This document shows, piece after piece, positions 10,186-18,775 of a stretch of 64,000 nt of DNA. The notes beneath the pieces are model-generated. The model saw only the letters and a program-made list of their open reading frames with translations, was not told the DNA's origin and did no database searches. The stretch is from Rhodocyclaceae bacterium. GTDB lineage: Bacteria > Pseudomonadota > Gammaproteobacteria > Burkholderiales > Rhodocyclaceae. The stretch is taken from positions 1 through 64,000 of the forward strand of contig VIKE01000010.1 in assembly GCA_008080565.1 (NCBI GenBank). The letters run 5' to 3'. Both the position numbers and the translations under genes were made by a program. How positions within the stretch are numbered: position 1 is the first letter of the stretch; each line of letters opens with the position of its first letter.

Positions 10186-10608
10186 CTATGGCTTGGCCAG
10201 TTGCTCGAGAAGTTTCACCCGCACACCAGGGATATCCTCGGGGATCGAGGCCCGGTAACCGCGGACATCCTCGGCCGTGTAGCGCTGAAAATCGGGCGGC
10301 GTGCTGCTCCGCCCCAAATTGACGAGAACCCAGTTAAGGAGCTCCGCCGTGTCGCCGTCATTGAGCGGGGTATTCAGCGTGCCCGGCACTTGCGACAAAT
10401 AGGCCCTACCCTCGGGCAGGCGAAGAAAATGTCCAACTTCGTCGCGCATGGAGGGGATGCCGTTTTCGGGCGATCCGCTGCCATCAATCTGGTGGCAGCC
10501 CATGCAGTACAGGCGGAAGTTCTTCTTTGGGTTATCCGCTCCGGCTTGCACGGCCGGCACGATGCCGAGCAGGCACAAGCCGAGAAGGAGTGATCGAAAA
10601 TTGGCCAT
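10186..10608 (-). CDS. periplasmic c-type cytochrome (cytochrome c55x-like)
   Basis: Starts MANFRSLLLGLCLLG; CMGCH haem motif; minus-strand, just downstream of aauA-like operon. Confidence 0.75.
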   Translation of the reverse strand: MANFRSLLLGLCLLGIVPAVQAGADNPKKNFRLYCMGCHQIDGSGSPENGIPSMRDEVGHFLRLPEGRAYLSQVPGTLNTPLNDGDTAELLNWVLVNLGRSSTPPDFQRYTAEDVRGYRASIPEDIPGVRVKLLEQLAKP

Positions 10609-10618
10609 AGCCGCTCCC

Positions 10619-11068
10619 TTACTCCAACTCGCTCCGCCAGGCGCGCAACTCTTTGCCAGTCGGCTTTTTGGCGCGCAGCGCGGCGAACTCGGCGGCTTCA
10701 TACGGCGTGTGCCCGGCGGCCAGTTCGGCTGCATTGAAAGCGGTCAGAACGTAGTTGATGACACCTGCCAGTTCGGCATCGGAAAACTGTTGCCAGTTGG
10801 GCATGATGCCGTTGTAGACGACGCCCTTCGATTCCATCTTGCCGGCCAGGCCGGCAATCACGATCCCAGGCACGTATTTGCGACCGACCGGCGAACCCAC
10901 CCGCTTGCCCAGCGTACCAGCCAGCGGCGGGGCCAGCCCGACGGCACCGGCGCCATCCGGCTGATGGCAGGCAGCACAGTTGGCGTCGTAAATTGCCTTG
11001 CCGTCCTGCGCCTGCGCGATTCCCACGGTCAACCCGAAAAAAAGGCCAAAAATGAAATGTCGAATCAC
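10619..11068 (-). CDS. monohaem cytochrome c
   Basis: GTG start overlapping the aauA stop by 4 bp; CAACHQPDGAG haem motif; counterpart of the small cytochrome next to aau genes. Confidence 0.78.
   Translation of the reverse strand: MIRHFIFGLFFGLTVGIAQAQDGKAIYDANCAACHQPDGAGAVGLAPPLAGTLGKRVGSPVGRKYVPGIVIAGLAGKMESKGVVYNGIMPNWQQFSDAELAGVINYVLTAFNAAELAAGHTPYEAAEFAALRAKKPTGKELRAWRSELE
11023..11059 (+). repeat. 37-bp dispersed repeat, copy A (within cytochrome c signal-peptide coding region)
   Basis: CCACGGTCAACCCGAAAAAAAGGCCAAAAATGAAATG. Confidence 0.8.
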
Positions 11069-11607
11069 GACTTGGCCTCCTCGACGCCGACAATGATCGA
11101 CACCGTGCAGTGGTAAAGACTGCTCTGATTGGCCATGCACCAGTTCACATCGTTGTGCACGCCCATGCGATAGCCTGGCCGTTCGCGGATGTTGGTGTTG
11201 CACATGCAGCGGCCGCAGGTTGTCCGGCCGCAGCAGTCGTTATAGCTGACCAGATAGTCACGCCCGTCAGCCGGATTGCGGCAGGTGCCGACCCACGACA
11301 CAGCGGACGGCGTGGTACCCGGCGGGCAGGTCGTCATCGAGCCGCCGCAGCAGGTGCAGAGGAAGCCATCAACGCTGCAATAACGCCAGTAGTCGCAATC
11401 GGTGTCGGTCGGCTCTTTCTTTTTCGGCGCGCTGTGATTGGCGGCGTGCGCCGACGAACTGCGGTCGAATGGCAGGACCGGCAGCGTGAAGGCGCTGGCT
11501 ACCAGGAGCTTGCTGACGCCGACCAGGAAACCGCGCCGGGTCGAGTTGCTGGCGACCTGGCGGGAGCTTCGCTCGGTGAGCGAGTCAAACCATTTCAGGA
11601 GGTTCAT
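11065..11607 (-). CDS. aauA: aromatic-amine/methylamine dehydrogenase light chain (TTQ subunit)
   Basis: Tat-like TRRGFLVGVSK leader, Cys-rich chain, candidate TTQ tryptophans in AVSWVGTC and DVNWCMAN, YHCTVSIIVG C-terminus. Confidence 0.9.
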   Translation of the reverse strand: MNLLKWFDSLTERSSRQVASNSTRRGFLVGVSKLLVASAFTLPVLPFDRSSSAHAANHSAPKKKEPTDTDCDYWRYCSVDGFLCTCCGGSMTTCPPGTTPSAVSWVGTCRNPADGRDYLVSYNDCCGRTTCGRCMCNTNIRERPGYRMGVHNDVNWCMANQSSLYHCTVSIIVGVEEAKS

Positions 11608-11608
11608 C

Positions 11609-12229
11609 TCAGGCCTTTCCGGAAATGATCTCGGCGTCAACCATGTTGCGGTCGAGGTGCGCCTGGACCGAGGCAACGCCGGTTTCGTAAGCGGTGAGCA
11701 GGCTTTCGATCTGCTCGCGGGAATTGACCAGACCCTTGGCGCGTACCTGCCCGGCGGCGTCGAGCAGCACGCAGTAGGGCAGCTTGGAAATCTTGAAAGT
11801 CATGCCCAGCGGCTGCGATAGCACGTAGCGAAAATCGCCGAGTTGGTGCTTTTCGCGGAAGGCGGCATGCTCAGAGCGGTCGCCATCGGAGGCCAGCACG
11901 ATGTCGAGCCAGGCGCATTCGCGGTTGCGCACCGAACGCATCATCGGCAGCAGCTTCTTGCACACCGGGCAGGTCGGCGACACGAAGAAGAGCAGCGTGC
12001 TTTTCGCCATGCCGGCGCCGATGGTCAGCGCTTCGCCGTCCCAGGTGGTGACGTCGACCGGCGGCGCCAGTTCGCCGACCTTCGGGCCGTGATCCATCAT
12101 CAGCGCGCCCATCGGGGCGACGCGCTCATAAAGGATACCGATCTGGCGGGACAGGGCGAGAACGCAGACACCAAGCGCGACGACGATAACCCAGAGGACG
12201 ACGATGGAAAGGACGAGGGGATCAATCAT
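11609..12229 (-). CDS. aauD: MauD-like thioredoxin-fold accessory protein
   Basis: 206 aa; membrane anchor plus LLFFVSPTCPVCKKLLP thioredoxin-like motif. Confidence 0.88.
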   Translation of the reverse strand: MIDPLVLSIVVLWVIVVALGVCVLALSRQIGILYERVAPMGALMMDHGPKVGELAPPVDVTTWDGEALTIGAGMAKSTLLFFVSPTCPVCKKLLPMMRSVRNRECAWLDIVLASDGDRSEHAAFREKHQLGDFRYVLSQPLGMTFKISKLPYCVLLDAAGQVRAKGLVNSREQIESLLTAYETGVASVQAHLDRNMVDAEIISGKA

Positions 12230-12783
12230 GATTGCAACTCCTTGAGCAGGGGCTGGTTGGCCAGCAACTGGTTAACACAGGCATAAAGGGCGAGCAGGCC
12301 GAGAATGGCGCCGGCTGCGCTGAAATAGTCGAGCAGCCCGAGGCTGCGGGCGGCGCCATCGCTGGCGCCAAGCACGATGGCGAGGGAGAGGACGACATTG
12401 CGGCCGACCAGCCCCCAGGAAATCCGCTGCCCACCGGTACCGCAACCGCATTCGATGGCAGTCAGGCCGCGCAGCAGGCTGATCTCCACGCCGGCGGTGG
12501 CCAGCACCATGGTCAGCAGGCCGAGCAACATGCCGACGGTGCGGGTCGTTTCAATGACGAGCAGGATGCCGGCAGCCAGTTCGAGCAGCGGGAAGACCCG
12601 GGCGAACAGCGTTGCCACCGGGCCGTTGAGCAGCCGGTAGTTTTCGACGGCGTAGCTAAACAGCTCGATGTCGCGCAGCTTGGCCAGAGCGCCGAGGATC
12701 AGGATGATGCCCATCGCCGCCGCCGTAGCATGGACGATGACCGGGTCAAAAAGCAGAGCGATTGAATCCATGTCCGCATTCAT
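12226..12783 (-). CDS. aauE: MauE-like membrane accessory protein
   Basis: ~185 aa polytopic membrane protein between heavy chain and MauD-like gene; 4-bp overlap with aauD. Confidence 0.85.
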   Translation of the reverse strand: MNADMDSIALLFDPVIVHATAAAMGIILILGALAKLRDIELFSYAVENYRLLNGPVATLFARVFPLLELAAGILLVIETTRTVGMLLGLLTMVLATAGVEISLLRGLTAIECGCGTGGQRISWGLVGRNVVLSLAIVLGASDGAARSLGLLDYFSAAGAILGLLALYACVNQLLANQPLLKELQS

Positions 12784-12784
12784 T

Positions 12785-13945
12785 TCATTTGACCTCCATG
12801 AACATGGCCGTTTCGCCAACGCCCTTGATCTCGCGGACTTTCGGGTAGCCGGGAGCGATGCGGCGAACGTCGATCAGCGCTTTTTCCAGATTGAGCTGGT
12901 AAAGCAGCGGGTCGGCGCCCTGGCTGGCGATGATCGACACGGCATGATTCGACAGAATACGGGCGGTCCGCTTCTTGGTCAGCAGATCCAGCGCCCAGAC
13001 TTCCTTGGATGGATTCTTGTGCGAACCTTCGGCGCCCTTGTCGTGCATATTGACGAACAGCGTGCTGCTCGCCTTGTGCAGGGCACTGATCTGCAGGCCA
13101 CCCGGACGCCAGTTGGCCTTCTTGTCCCTGGCGTCGAGCATCGACCAGGCGGCTTCGAATTTCGGGGCATCGCCTTCGAGACGGACGCCATAGACGTTGC
13201 CGTTATACGACACAAAATAACGGGCATCGCCCTGCGCTTCGGCATGGGTATAGATCGGATCGCTGTCCGGGTCGAAGAACTTGGCGCTGCGGTTGCGCGT
13301 CGAGTTCTGGCCCGCCTCGTCGAAGTTGACGGTGAGCAGCGTGCCGTCACCGCAAACGGTAGAGAAGCGGTAACCCGCACTCCATGGATAGACCGCCCAA
13401 CAACCCGGCGTCTGGACTTCGCCAACCACCTTTTTGGCAGGCAAGTCGATGACCGTCACCGAGGTGGCTGGCGTCGCGTTCTGGACGTAAAGGAAACGGC
13501 CATCGGCGCTGGTCGTCAGCATGCCACGATAGGAAACCCCCTGCGCCTTGCGGGCCGGGATATCAATTTCGCCCTTGAGTTCCAGCGTCTGCGTATCGTG
13601 GATTTCGACCACGTCGGCACGGGCTCCACGCGACAGCCGCGGATAGTAGGTCGCCGCCAGGTAGATATTCTTGCCATCGGGCGAAACGGTCGACAAGGCG
13701 GCAAAGCCGGTCCCGATCATGCCGAGAAAGCGACCGCTACGGCCATCGATAACGTACATCCGGCCGTCGACCATGTGGCCGAAAGTCGGGTCGTTAACAT
13801 AGAGACGATTGCCGTCGGCCGGCTTCAGGCGCTCGACCGAAATTGATTCTTCGGGAAGCGGCTCGGGCACCGTCGGACTGGCTGCCGACGCCCCGAAATT
13901 GATGCCGAGCAGCAATGACGCCAAGCCCGCTGTCGATCTTTTCAT
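12785..13945 (-). CDS. aauB: aromatic-amine/methylamine dehydrogenase heavy chain (beta-propeller)
   Basis: 386 aa; RLYVNDPTFGHMVDGRMYVIDGRSGRFLGMIGTG; gene order B-E-D-A. Confidence 0.9.
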   Translation of the reverse strand: MKRSTAGLASLLLGINFGASAASPTVPEPLPEESISVERLKPADGNRLYVNDPTFGHMVDGRMYVIDGRSGRFLGMIGTGFAALSTVSPDGKNIYLAATYYPRLSRGARADVVEIHDTQTLELKGEIDIPARKAQGVSYRGMLTTSADGRFLYVQNATPATSVTVIDLPAKKVVGEVQTPGCWAVYPWSAGYRFSTVCGDGTLLTVNFDEAGQNSTRNRSAKFFDPDSDPIYTHAEAQGDARYFVSYNGNVYGVRLEGDAPKFEAAWSMLDARDKKANWRPGGLQISALHKASSTLFVNMHDKGAEGSHKNPSKEVWALDLLTKKRTARILSNHAVSIIASQGADPLLYQLNLEKALIDVRRIAPGYPKVREIKGVGETAMFMEVK

Positions 13946-14012
13946 TGTTTGACCTCACTGTCCAAAATTGCTCTCTGCTGGCGAACCAGGGTGAGAAACA
14001 GTATTGAACAGG

Positions 14013-14049
14013 GCGGCAAACGGGCAGTATCGAAAATTGGCAAATTTCG
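14013..14049. promoter_or_regulatory. candidate AraC-type direct-repeat operator upstream of aauB
   Basis: CGGCAAACGGGCAGTATCGAAAATTGGCAAATTTCG; matches 10014..10050 with the same internal spacing. Confidence 0.5.
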
Positions 14050-14179
14050 GCCCGCGCAATTTGCCTGCTACGTCGGCACCTGTTTTTCAGGCGTGACGAG
14101 GCCGCGATCCGAAAACAATCAGGGGGAAATCAGCGGAGCCGCACGGCCAGGCCCAAGCCCCGGCCCCGGCCGATACCAC

Positions 14180-15172
14180 TCAGTGCAGATGCGCCGAGGT
14201 CTGCGACGGCAGTTCGCCAAACAGGCGACGATAATCCTGAGCCAATTGGGAAAGGTGCCAGAAGCCCCACCGGGACGCCACGTCGCCGATCGACTCGCGG
14301 GCGGGATCGCGCTGCTTCAGTTCGCGCCGCAAGCCGTTGAGGCGAACCGCCTTGAGGTAATGCTGCGGCGAAACGCCGAGCACTTCCTGGGTCGCGTTCT
14401 GCAGCGTACGACGCGTCACGCCAACTTCGCGGCAGACATCGGATATGGTCACGGCCGAGTCATGAGAGCTATCCAGATAGACCCGAACGCGACGCACCAG
14501 GCGGTCGCGGTTCTCGCAAACCGACGGAGCCGAGGCATGGTTCTGCGGACTCAGGCAGGCAGACAGCAATTCATAGAACTCCTCGGCGATGCTGCGCACG
14601 TTCTCAGGACGCAGCATCAGCGCCGAATCCTCGCGCGCCGTTTCGAGCAAGCGAACAAGGAAGGACTGCAAGTGTTCGGTCTGGGGATTGTCGATGGTCC
14701 GGCCAGCCCGGTAGAGATCGCTTTCCAGTTCGCGGAAATCAATGCCCGGATCGTTGACGTAGGCGCACAGAATTTCCGGACTGAAGGCTGCGCCAACGAT
14801 CTCGAAATCCTCCGCCGTCCGCAATTCGAATTCACGCAGCGGATCGACCATGGCCAGACACTGCCGACGCAGGATGTCACCGCGAAAATAGGCATCACCG
14901 CTCAGCCGGGTTACAGCACCAACGGCAAACACGCCGGCCGGGGCACTACCGGCCTGATGAACGATCCGATTGCTGCATTCCTTGAGCACGGTGAACGGGG
15001 GCAATTCGAGTTCCTCGACACTGCCCTCGAAGCGGCCGGAGGAAAGCTGATCGTAGCGCTGCTTCCAGCGCTGGTAAATCAACGCAGCCGATTGAATGTC
15101 AGCATCTGCCGTATAACCGGAACGATAGCAATTCGACCTGGTGTTGCCTGCAGCGATGTTGGATAGATTCAC
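14180..15172 (-). CDS. AraC-family transcriptional regulator of the amine dehydrogenase cluster
   Basis: 330 aa; C-terminal double HTH (VTISDVCREVGVTRRTLQNATQEVLGVSPQHYLKAVRLNGLRREL). Confidence 0.88.
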   Translation of the reverse strand: MNLSNIAAGNTRSNCYRSGYTADADIQSAALIYQRWKQRYDQLSSGRFEGSVEELELPPFTVLKECSNRIVHQAGSAPAGVFAVGAVTRLSGDAYFRGDILRRQCLAMVDPLREFELRTAEDFEIVGAAFSPEILCAYVNDPGIDFRELESDLYRAGRTIDNPQTEHLQSFLVRLLETAREDSALMLRPENVRSIAEEFYELLSACLSPQNHASAPSVCENRDRLVRRVRVYLDSSHDSAVTISDVCREVGVTRRTLQNATQEVLGVSPQHYLKAVRLNGLRRELKQRDPARESIGDVASRWGFWHLSQLAQDYRRLFGELPSQTSAHLH

Positions 15173-15216
15173 GGCTCGAAGCTTCCTCTATGTAAAACAC
15201 GTTCACTCAGTGATAA

Positions 15217-15234
15217 TTATTAACATATTAACGA
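15217..15234. promoter_or_regulatory. candidate MarR/HpaR-type operator (degenerate), upstream of the AraC gene
   Basis: TTATTAACATATTAACGA, 13/18 to palindrome TCACTAACATGTTAGTGA. Confidence 0.45.
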
Positions 15235-15586
15235 TAATCCGCAAGTGGTTTCTTGCAGTGCTCGTCGAAATAGTTTTCCGGGCCAGAGGGGGCTATAAAA
15301 AACAGCCAAAGACAAGATTCCCCATGGCCACGGTGCTTAGTGATCTTGTTTAGCAGCAAGCATGCCAAAAAATAAATTTTCTATTATTCAAAGGCTTGCA
15401 AAATAGACAGACACAAAAATGGATGGTGCCATGCACCGGTTTGTAGCGAGACGCACCAGAATTGTGAGCATTCACTCACGGTTGGTGGTCGGCCGACAGG
15501 CAGCGGGTTCGCTCCTGCGGCTAGCCAAATTGACGATCAAATAGGACGGTCAGCGCCCATCCGGAAATATCAAACTTGGCGGGCGC

Positions 15587-16045
15587 TCATCGGGCCGCAA
15601 TCATGGCAATCGGCGCCGTGGCACTGGCCAGCAACAAGCGCTCGGCGTCGTACAGGGAAGCACGGGCGTTGATCAGCGTCCGGCCGGTTTTTTCGAGTTC
15701 GGCCTCGACAATCAACTCGCCGACAAAAACCGGGCGAAAGTAATTGGTTGTCTGCGACACCGTCGCCACGCTGGCCTCGACCGGCGCTTTCGAGAAGGCC
15801 GCGAAAGTCATGCCGAAATCGAGCATGGCGGAAATGATGCCGCCCTGCACCACGCCGTTACCCTGCGTGAAGGCTTCCGGCGGGCAAAAACCAATGCGCA
15901 TACGGCCATCGCGCGCTTCGACGATGCGCATGTTGAGCGACACGGCGAGCGGATTGGTGGTCACCGGCAGGTCGGTCAGTTTCTGCTCGATGGCCCGGCG
16001 CACGAGGGCGCGCTCCGGGTGTTCCGGAGTCGCTCTCTGGCTCAT
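15587..16045 (-). CDS. PaaI-like hotdog thioesterase
   Basis: 152 aa; GNGVVQGGIISAMLDFGMTFAAFS hotdog motif. Confidence 0.85.
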   Translation of the reverse strand: MSQRATPEHPERALVRRAIEQKLTDLPVTTNPLAVSLNMRIVEARDGRMRIGFCPPEAFTQGNGVVQGGIISAMLDFGMTFAAFSKAPVEASVATVSQTTNYFRPVFVGELIVEAELEKTGRTLINARASLYDAERLLLASATAPIAMIAAR

Positions 16046-16048
16046 CTT

Positions 16049-17230
16049 TCAGCCCTGCAGCAGGGCGTCGAGCATGGCAATCATCTGATCGATCTCGACC
16101 TCGGTCACATTCAGCGCCGGCATGAAGCGCAGTAGATTGGGGCGTGGCGAATTGAGCAGCAAGCCCGTCGGGCCGCCTTCGAGCGCCCGGCGAACGATAT
16201 CCGGGCCGCGCTCGTCGGCCAGCACCAAGGCCCGCAACAGGCCGGAACCGCGTTCGCCCTGCAAGCCGTGTTTTGCCGACAGTTCGAGCAGGCGTTTCGA
16301 CAGATATTGCCCGCGCGCCTCGACGCCGGACAGGAAACCCGGGGACAGCAGGCGCGTCAGCACGGCGAGGCCGACGGCGGTCATCAACGGATTGCCGTTG
16401 TAGGTGCCGCCCTGATCGCCCGGCTCGAAGCAGCAGATTTCCTCGCGCGCCAGCAGCGCCGCGAGTGGGACGCCGCCGCCGATGCCCTTGGCCAGCGTCA
16501 TGATGTCCGGCGTGATGCCGGCGTGCTCGTAGCCGAACAGCTTGCCGGTGCGGCCCATGCCGGTCTGCACTTCATCGACGATGAGCAGGATGCCGCGCGC
16601 CGTGGTCAGTTCGCGCAGCGCCTTGAGGAATTCGATGTCGGCCGGAATCACCCCGCCCTCGCCCTGTACCGGTTCGAGCATGACGGCTACCGTTTTTGGC
16701 CCGATTTTCTCGTTGACTGTAGCAATGTCGTTGTAAGTCGCTTTCGGGAAGCCCGGCACCTGCGGCGCGTAGATCGTGTCCCAGCCAGCCTTGCCGGAAG
16801 CCGACATGGTGGCCAGCGTGCGGCCGTGGAAGGAATGGCCGAAAGTGATGATCTCGTAGGCGCCATCCTTGTGCAGCCGCCCCCACTTGCGCGCCAGCTT
16901 GATCGCCCCCTCGTTGGCTTCGGCGCCGGTATTGGCGAAGAAGACGCGGTCGAACACCGAGTTGGCGGTGAGCAGGCCGGCCAGTTCGATCATCGGCCCA
17001 TTGTAGAAAGCCGGGCTCGGGTTGATCAGCTTGCCCGCTTGCGCAGTCAGTGCCGCAGCGATTTCCGGCGGGCAATGGCCCAGCGTATTCACCGCCCAGC
17101 CCTGGATGAAGTCGAGATAGGCCTTGCCCTGATGATCGTACAGCCACGACCCCTCGCCGCGCTCGAAAACGAGGTCGGGGCGATTGGTGATGCTCATCAG
17201 GGAATCGGTACTGGCGGCGTGGTATTGCAT
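16049..17230 (-). CDS. argD: class-III aminotransferase, acetylornithine transaminase type
   Basis: 393 aa; ArgD-like motifs ([35 protein letters not shown]). Confidence 0.85.
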   Translation of the reverse strand: MQYHAASTDSLMSITNRPDLVFERGEGSWLYDHQGKAYLDFIQGWAVNTLGHCPPEIAAALTAQAGKLINPSPAFYNGPMIELAGLLTANSVFDRVFFANTGAEANEGAIKLARKWGRLHKDGAYEIITFGHSFHGRTLATMSASGKAGWDTIYAPQVPGFPKATYNDIATVNEKIGPKTVAVMLEPVQGEGGVIPADIEFLKALRELTTARGILLIVDEVQTGMGRTGKLFGYEHAGITPDIMTLAKGIGGGVPLAALLAREEICCFEPGDQGGTYNGNPLMTAVGLAVLTRLLSPGFLSGVEARGQYLSKRLLELSAKHGLQGERGSGLLRALVLADERGPDIVRRALEGGPTGLLLNSPRPNLLRFMPALNVTEVEIDQMIAMLDALLQG

Positions 17231-17509
17231 GGTCGGTTTTCCGTAGATGGGAGCTGGAATAATAAGTTCGCGATATTACCGAATTACGCGAGGCTGTAGC
17301 GGTTTCGGCAAATCGACTAAGCGCGCGCTCTCGAGAAACAGGTGCATTACCAACATCAGCTCTGTCCGGGTGAATGTTGATTGATGTGGCGACCCGCATC
17401 GGATAATCTCAATGTCATTCAAAAACTTACAGGCGATTCAATCGTATCCGTGTTATTTGCAACAACCTGGACGCTTCTTCGCCCGAAAAACTGTTAGCTG
17501 GCACCAAAT

Positions 17510-18418
17510 ATGACAACCGACAAGGATCTTGCGCAGGTAATTCAAGAGATGCAGGCTCTCGAGGTACGTTTCATTGACTCACGAACGCTCGGTCTGCACC
17601 TGTCAACTGACGATGAGGCGGAGTTCAAGCGACTAGTTGTTGAAGCCAAGGCAATGCTCAGTTCGGAGCTTGGACCACTAAACGAGTTCTCCTTTAATTT
17701 GTTACACGCGATCAATTCTGGCTCTGGTGGCTATTTAGGAGGCCCTTCTCTAGCCGCCGTAAAGAGCGCCAGAGCCATAGTAGAAGGCGGTCTTAATCAG
17801 ATCAGAAGGAAGTCTGCTCACTCCGGCTCCGCAACTAAAATTGCTGGTCCAGCCTATGTAGACACTTCTCGCCTCAGCGAACTTAGATCACAAACATCAT
17901 CATCGTGGGATGTAAGTCGCTTGGTAAGGCTCGCCGAAGAACTAAATGTTGCCGACGCAAATCGCTGCTATATGAGCGTAGCAATGCTAGTGCGAGCAAT
18001 TACAGATCATGTCCCACCGGTGTTCAGTTGCAAGACATTCGCTGAAGTTGCGAACAACTATCAGGGTGCAAAGTCTTTCAAAGGGTCTATGAGCAAGTTG
18101 AACTCATCACTTCGCCATATAGCTGATGCGCACCTACACGTGCAGATACGACGCAATGAAGTGCTGCCAAATCAAACGCAGGTCGACTTTCGCGCAGACC
18201 TCGATGCCCTACTCGCCGAAATTGTTCGATTGCTTAAAGGTGCCAACTACCCTTTCAACCTGAAGGGCGTCATCCGAAAAGCCGATAACCGCCTAGATGC
18301 GAGAAGCTGCGCGAGTCTGAACGCCACCGGCCATCGACCGGATGCCTCACCCGCCCCCAACCAACCCCGCCAGCGCCGCCTCGGCAAACGCCACATCCTG
18401 CGCCTCACTCCCACCTGA
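17510..18418 (+). CDS. hypothetical protein (possible HEPN-like C-terminal domain; extreme C-terminus overlaps the convergent gene)
   Basis: 302 aa ORF; different codon usage/lower GC than neighbours; no family recognised with confidence. Confidence 0.6.
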   Translation: MTTDKDLAQVIQEMQALEVRFIDSRTLGLHLSTDDEAEFKRLVVEAKAMLSSELGPLNEFSFNLLHAINSGSGGYLGGPSLAAVKSARAIVEGGLNQIRRKSAHSGSATKIAGPAYVDTSRLSELRSQTSSSWDVSRLVRLAEELNVADANRCYMSVAMLVRAITDHVPPVFSCKTFAEVANNYQGAKSFKGSMSKLNSSLRHIADAHLHVQIRRNEVLPNQTQVDFRADLDALLAEIVRLLKGANYPFNLKGVIRKADNRLDARSCASLNATGHRPDASPAPNQPRQRRLGKRHILRLTPT

Positions 18419-18775
18419 AACGCCAATCGCCCCGACCAGCACGCCTTCGTGCTTGACCGGCAGGCCGCCGCCGAAGCCGATGAAGCGGTCGCGTTGCATC
18501 AGGCCGTGGCGGAGCATTTCTGAGCCTTTGGCCAGGCGGGCATCCCATTTGGCGGTGGCGGGGCCGAAGCTGACCACCGTGTAGGCTTTGTCGAGGGCGA
18601 TGTCGATGGAGTGGTAGGGCGCGCCGGGGTGGCGTTTGAAGACGAGCGGGTAGCCGGCGCGGTCGACGACGGCGACGCAGATTTTGACGCCGGCCCCAGA
18701 GGCGGCGGCGAGTGCCCGGTCGGCGAGTTGTTCGGCGCTGCCGAGGCCGAGCGAGGCGATCATTTCAATGTCCAT
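18347..18775 (-). CDS. GlcG/HbpS (DUF336) family haem-binding-like protein
   Basis: 142 aa; AVVDRAGYPLVFKRHPGAPYHSIDIALDKAYT; FGGGLPVKHEGVLVGAIGVSGG. Confidence 0.88.
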   Translation of the reverse strand: MDIEMIASLGLGSAEQLADRALAAASGAGVKICVAVVDRAGYPLVFKRHPGAPYHSIDIALDKAYTVVSFGPATAKWDARLAKGSEMLRHGLMQRDRFIGFGGGLPVKHEGVLVGAIGVSGGSEAQDVAFAEAALAGLVGGG

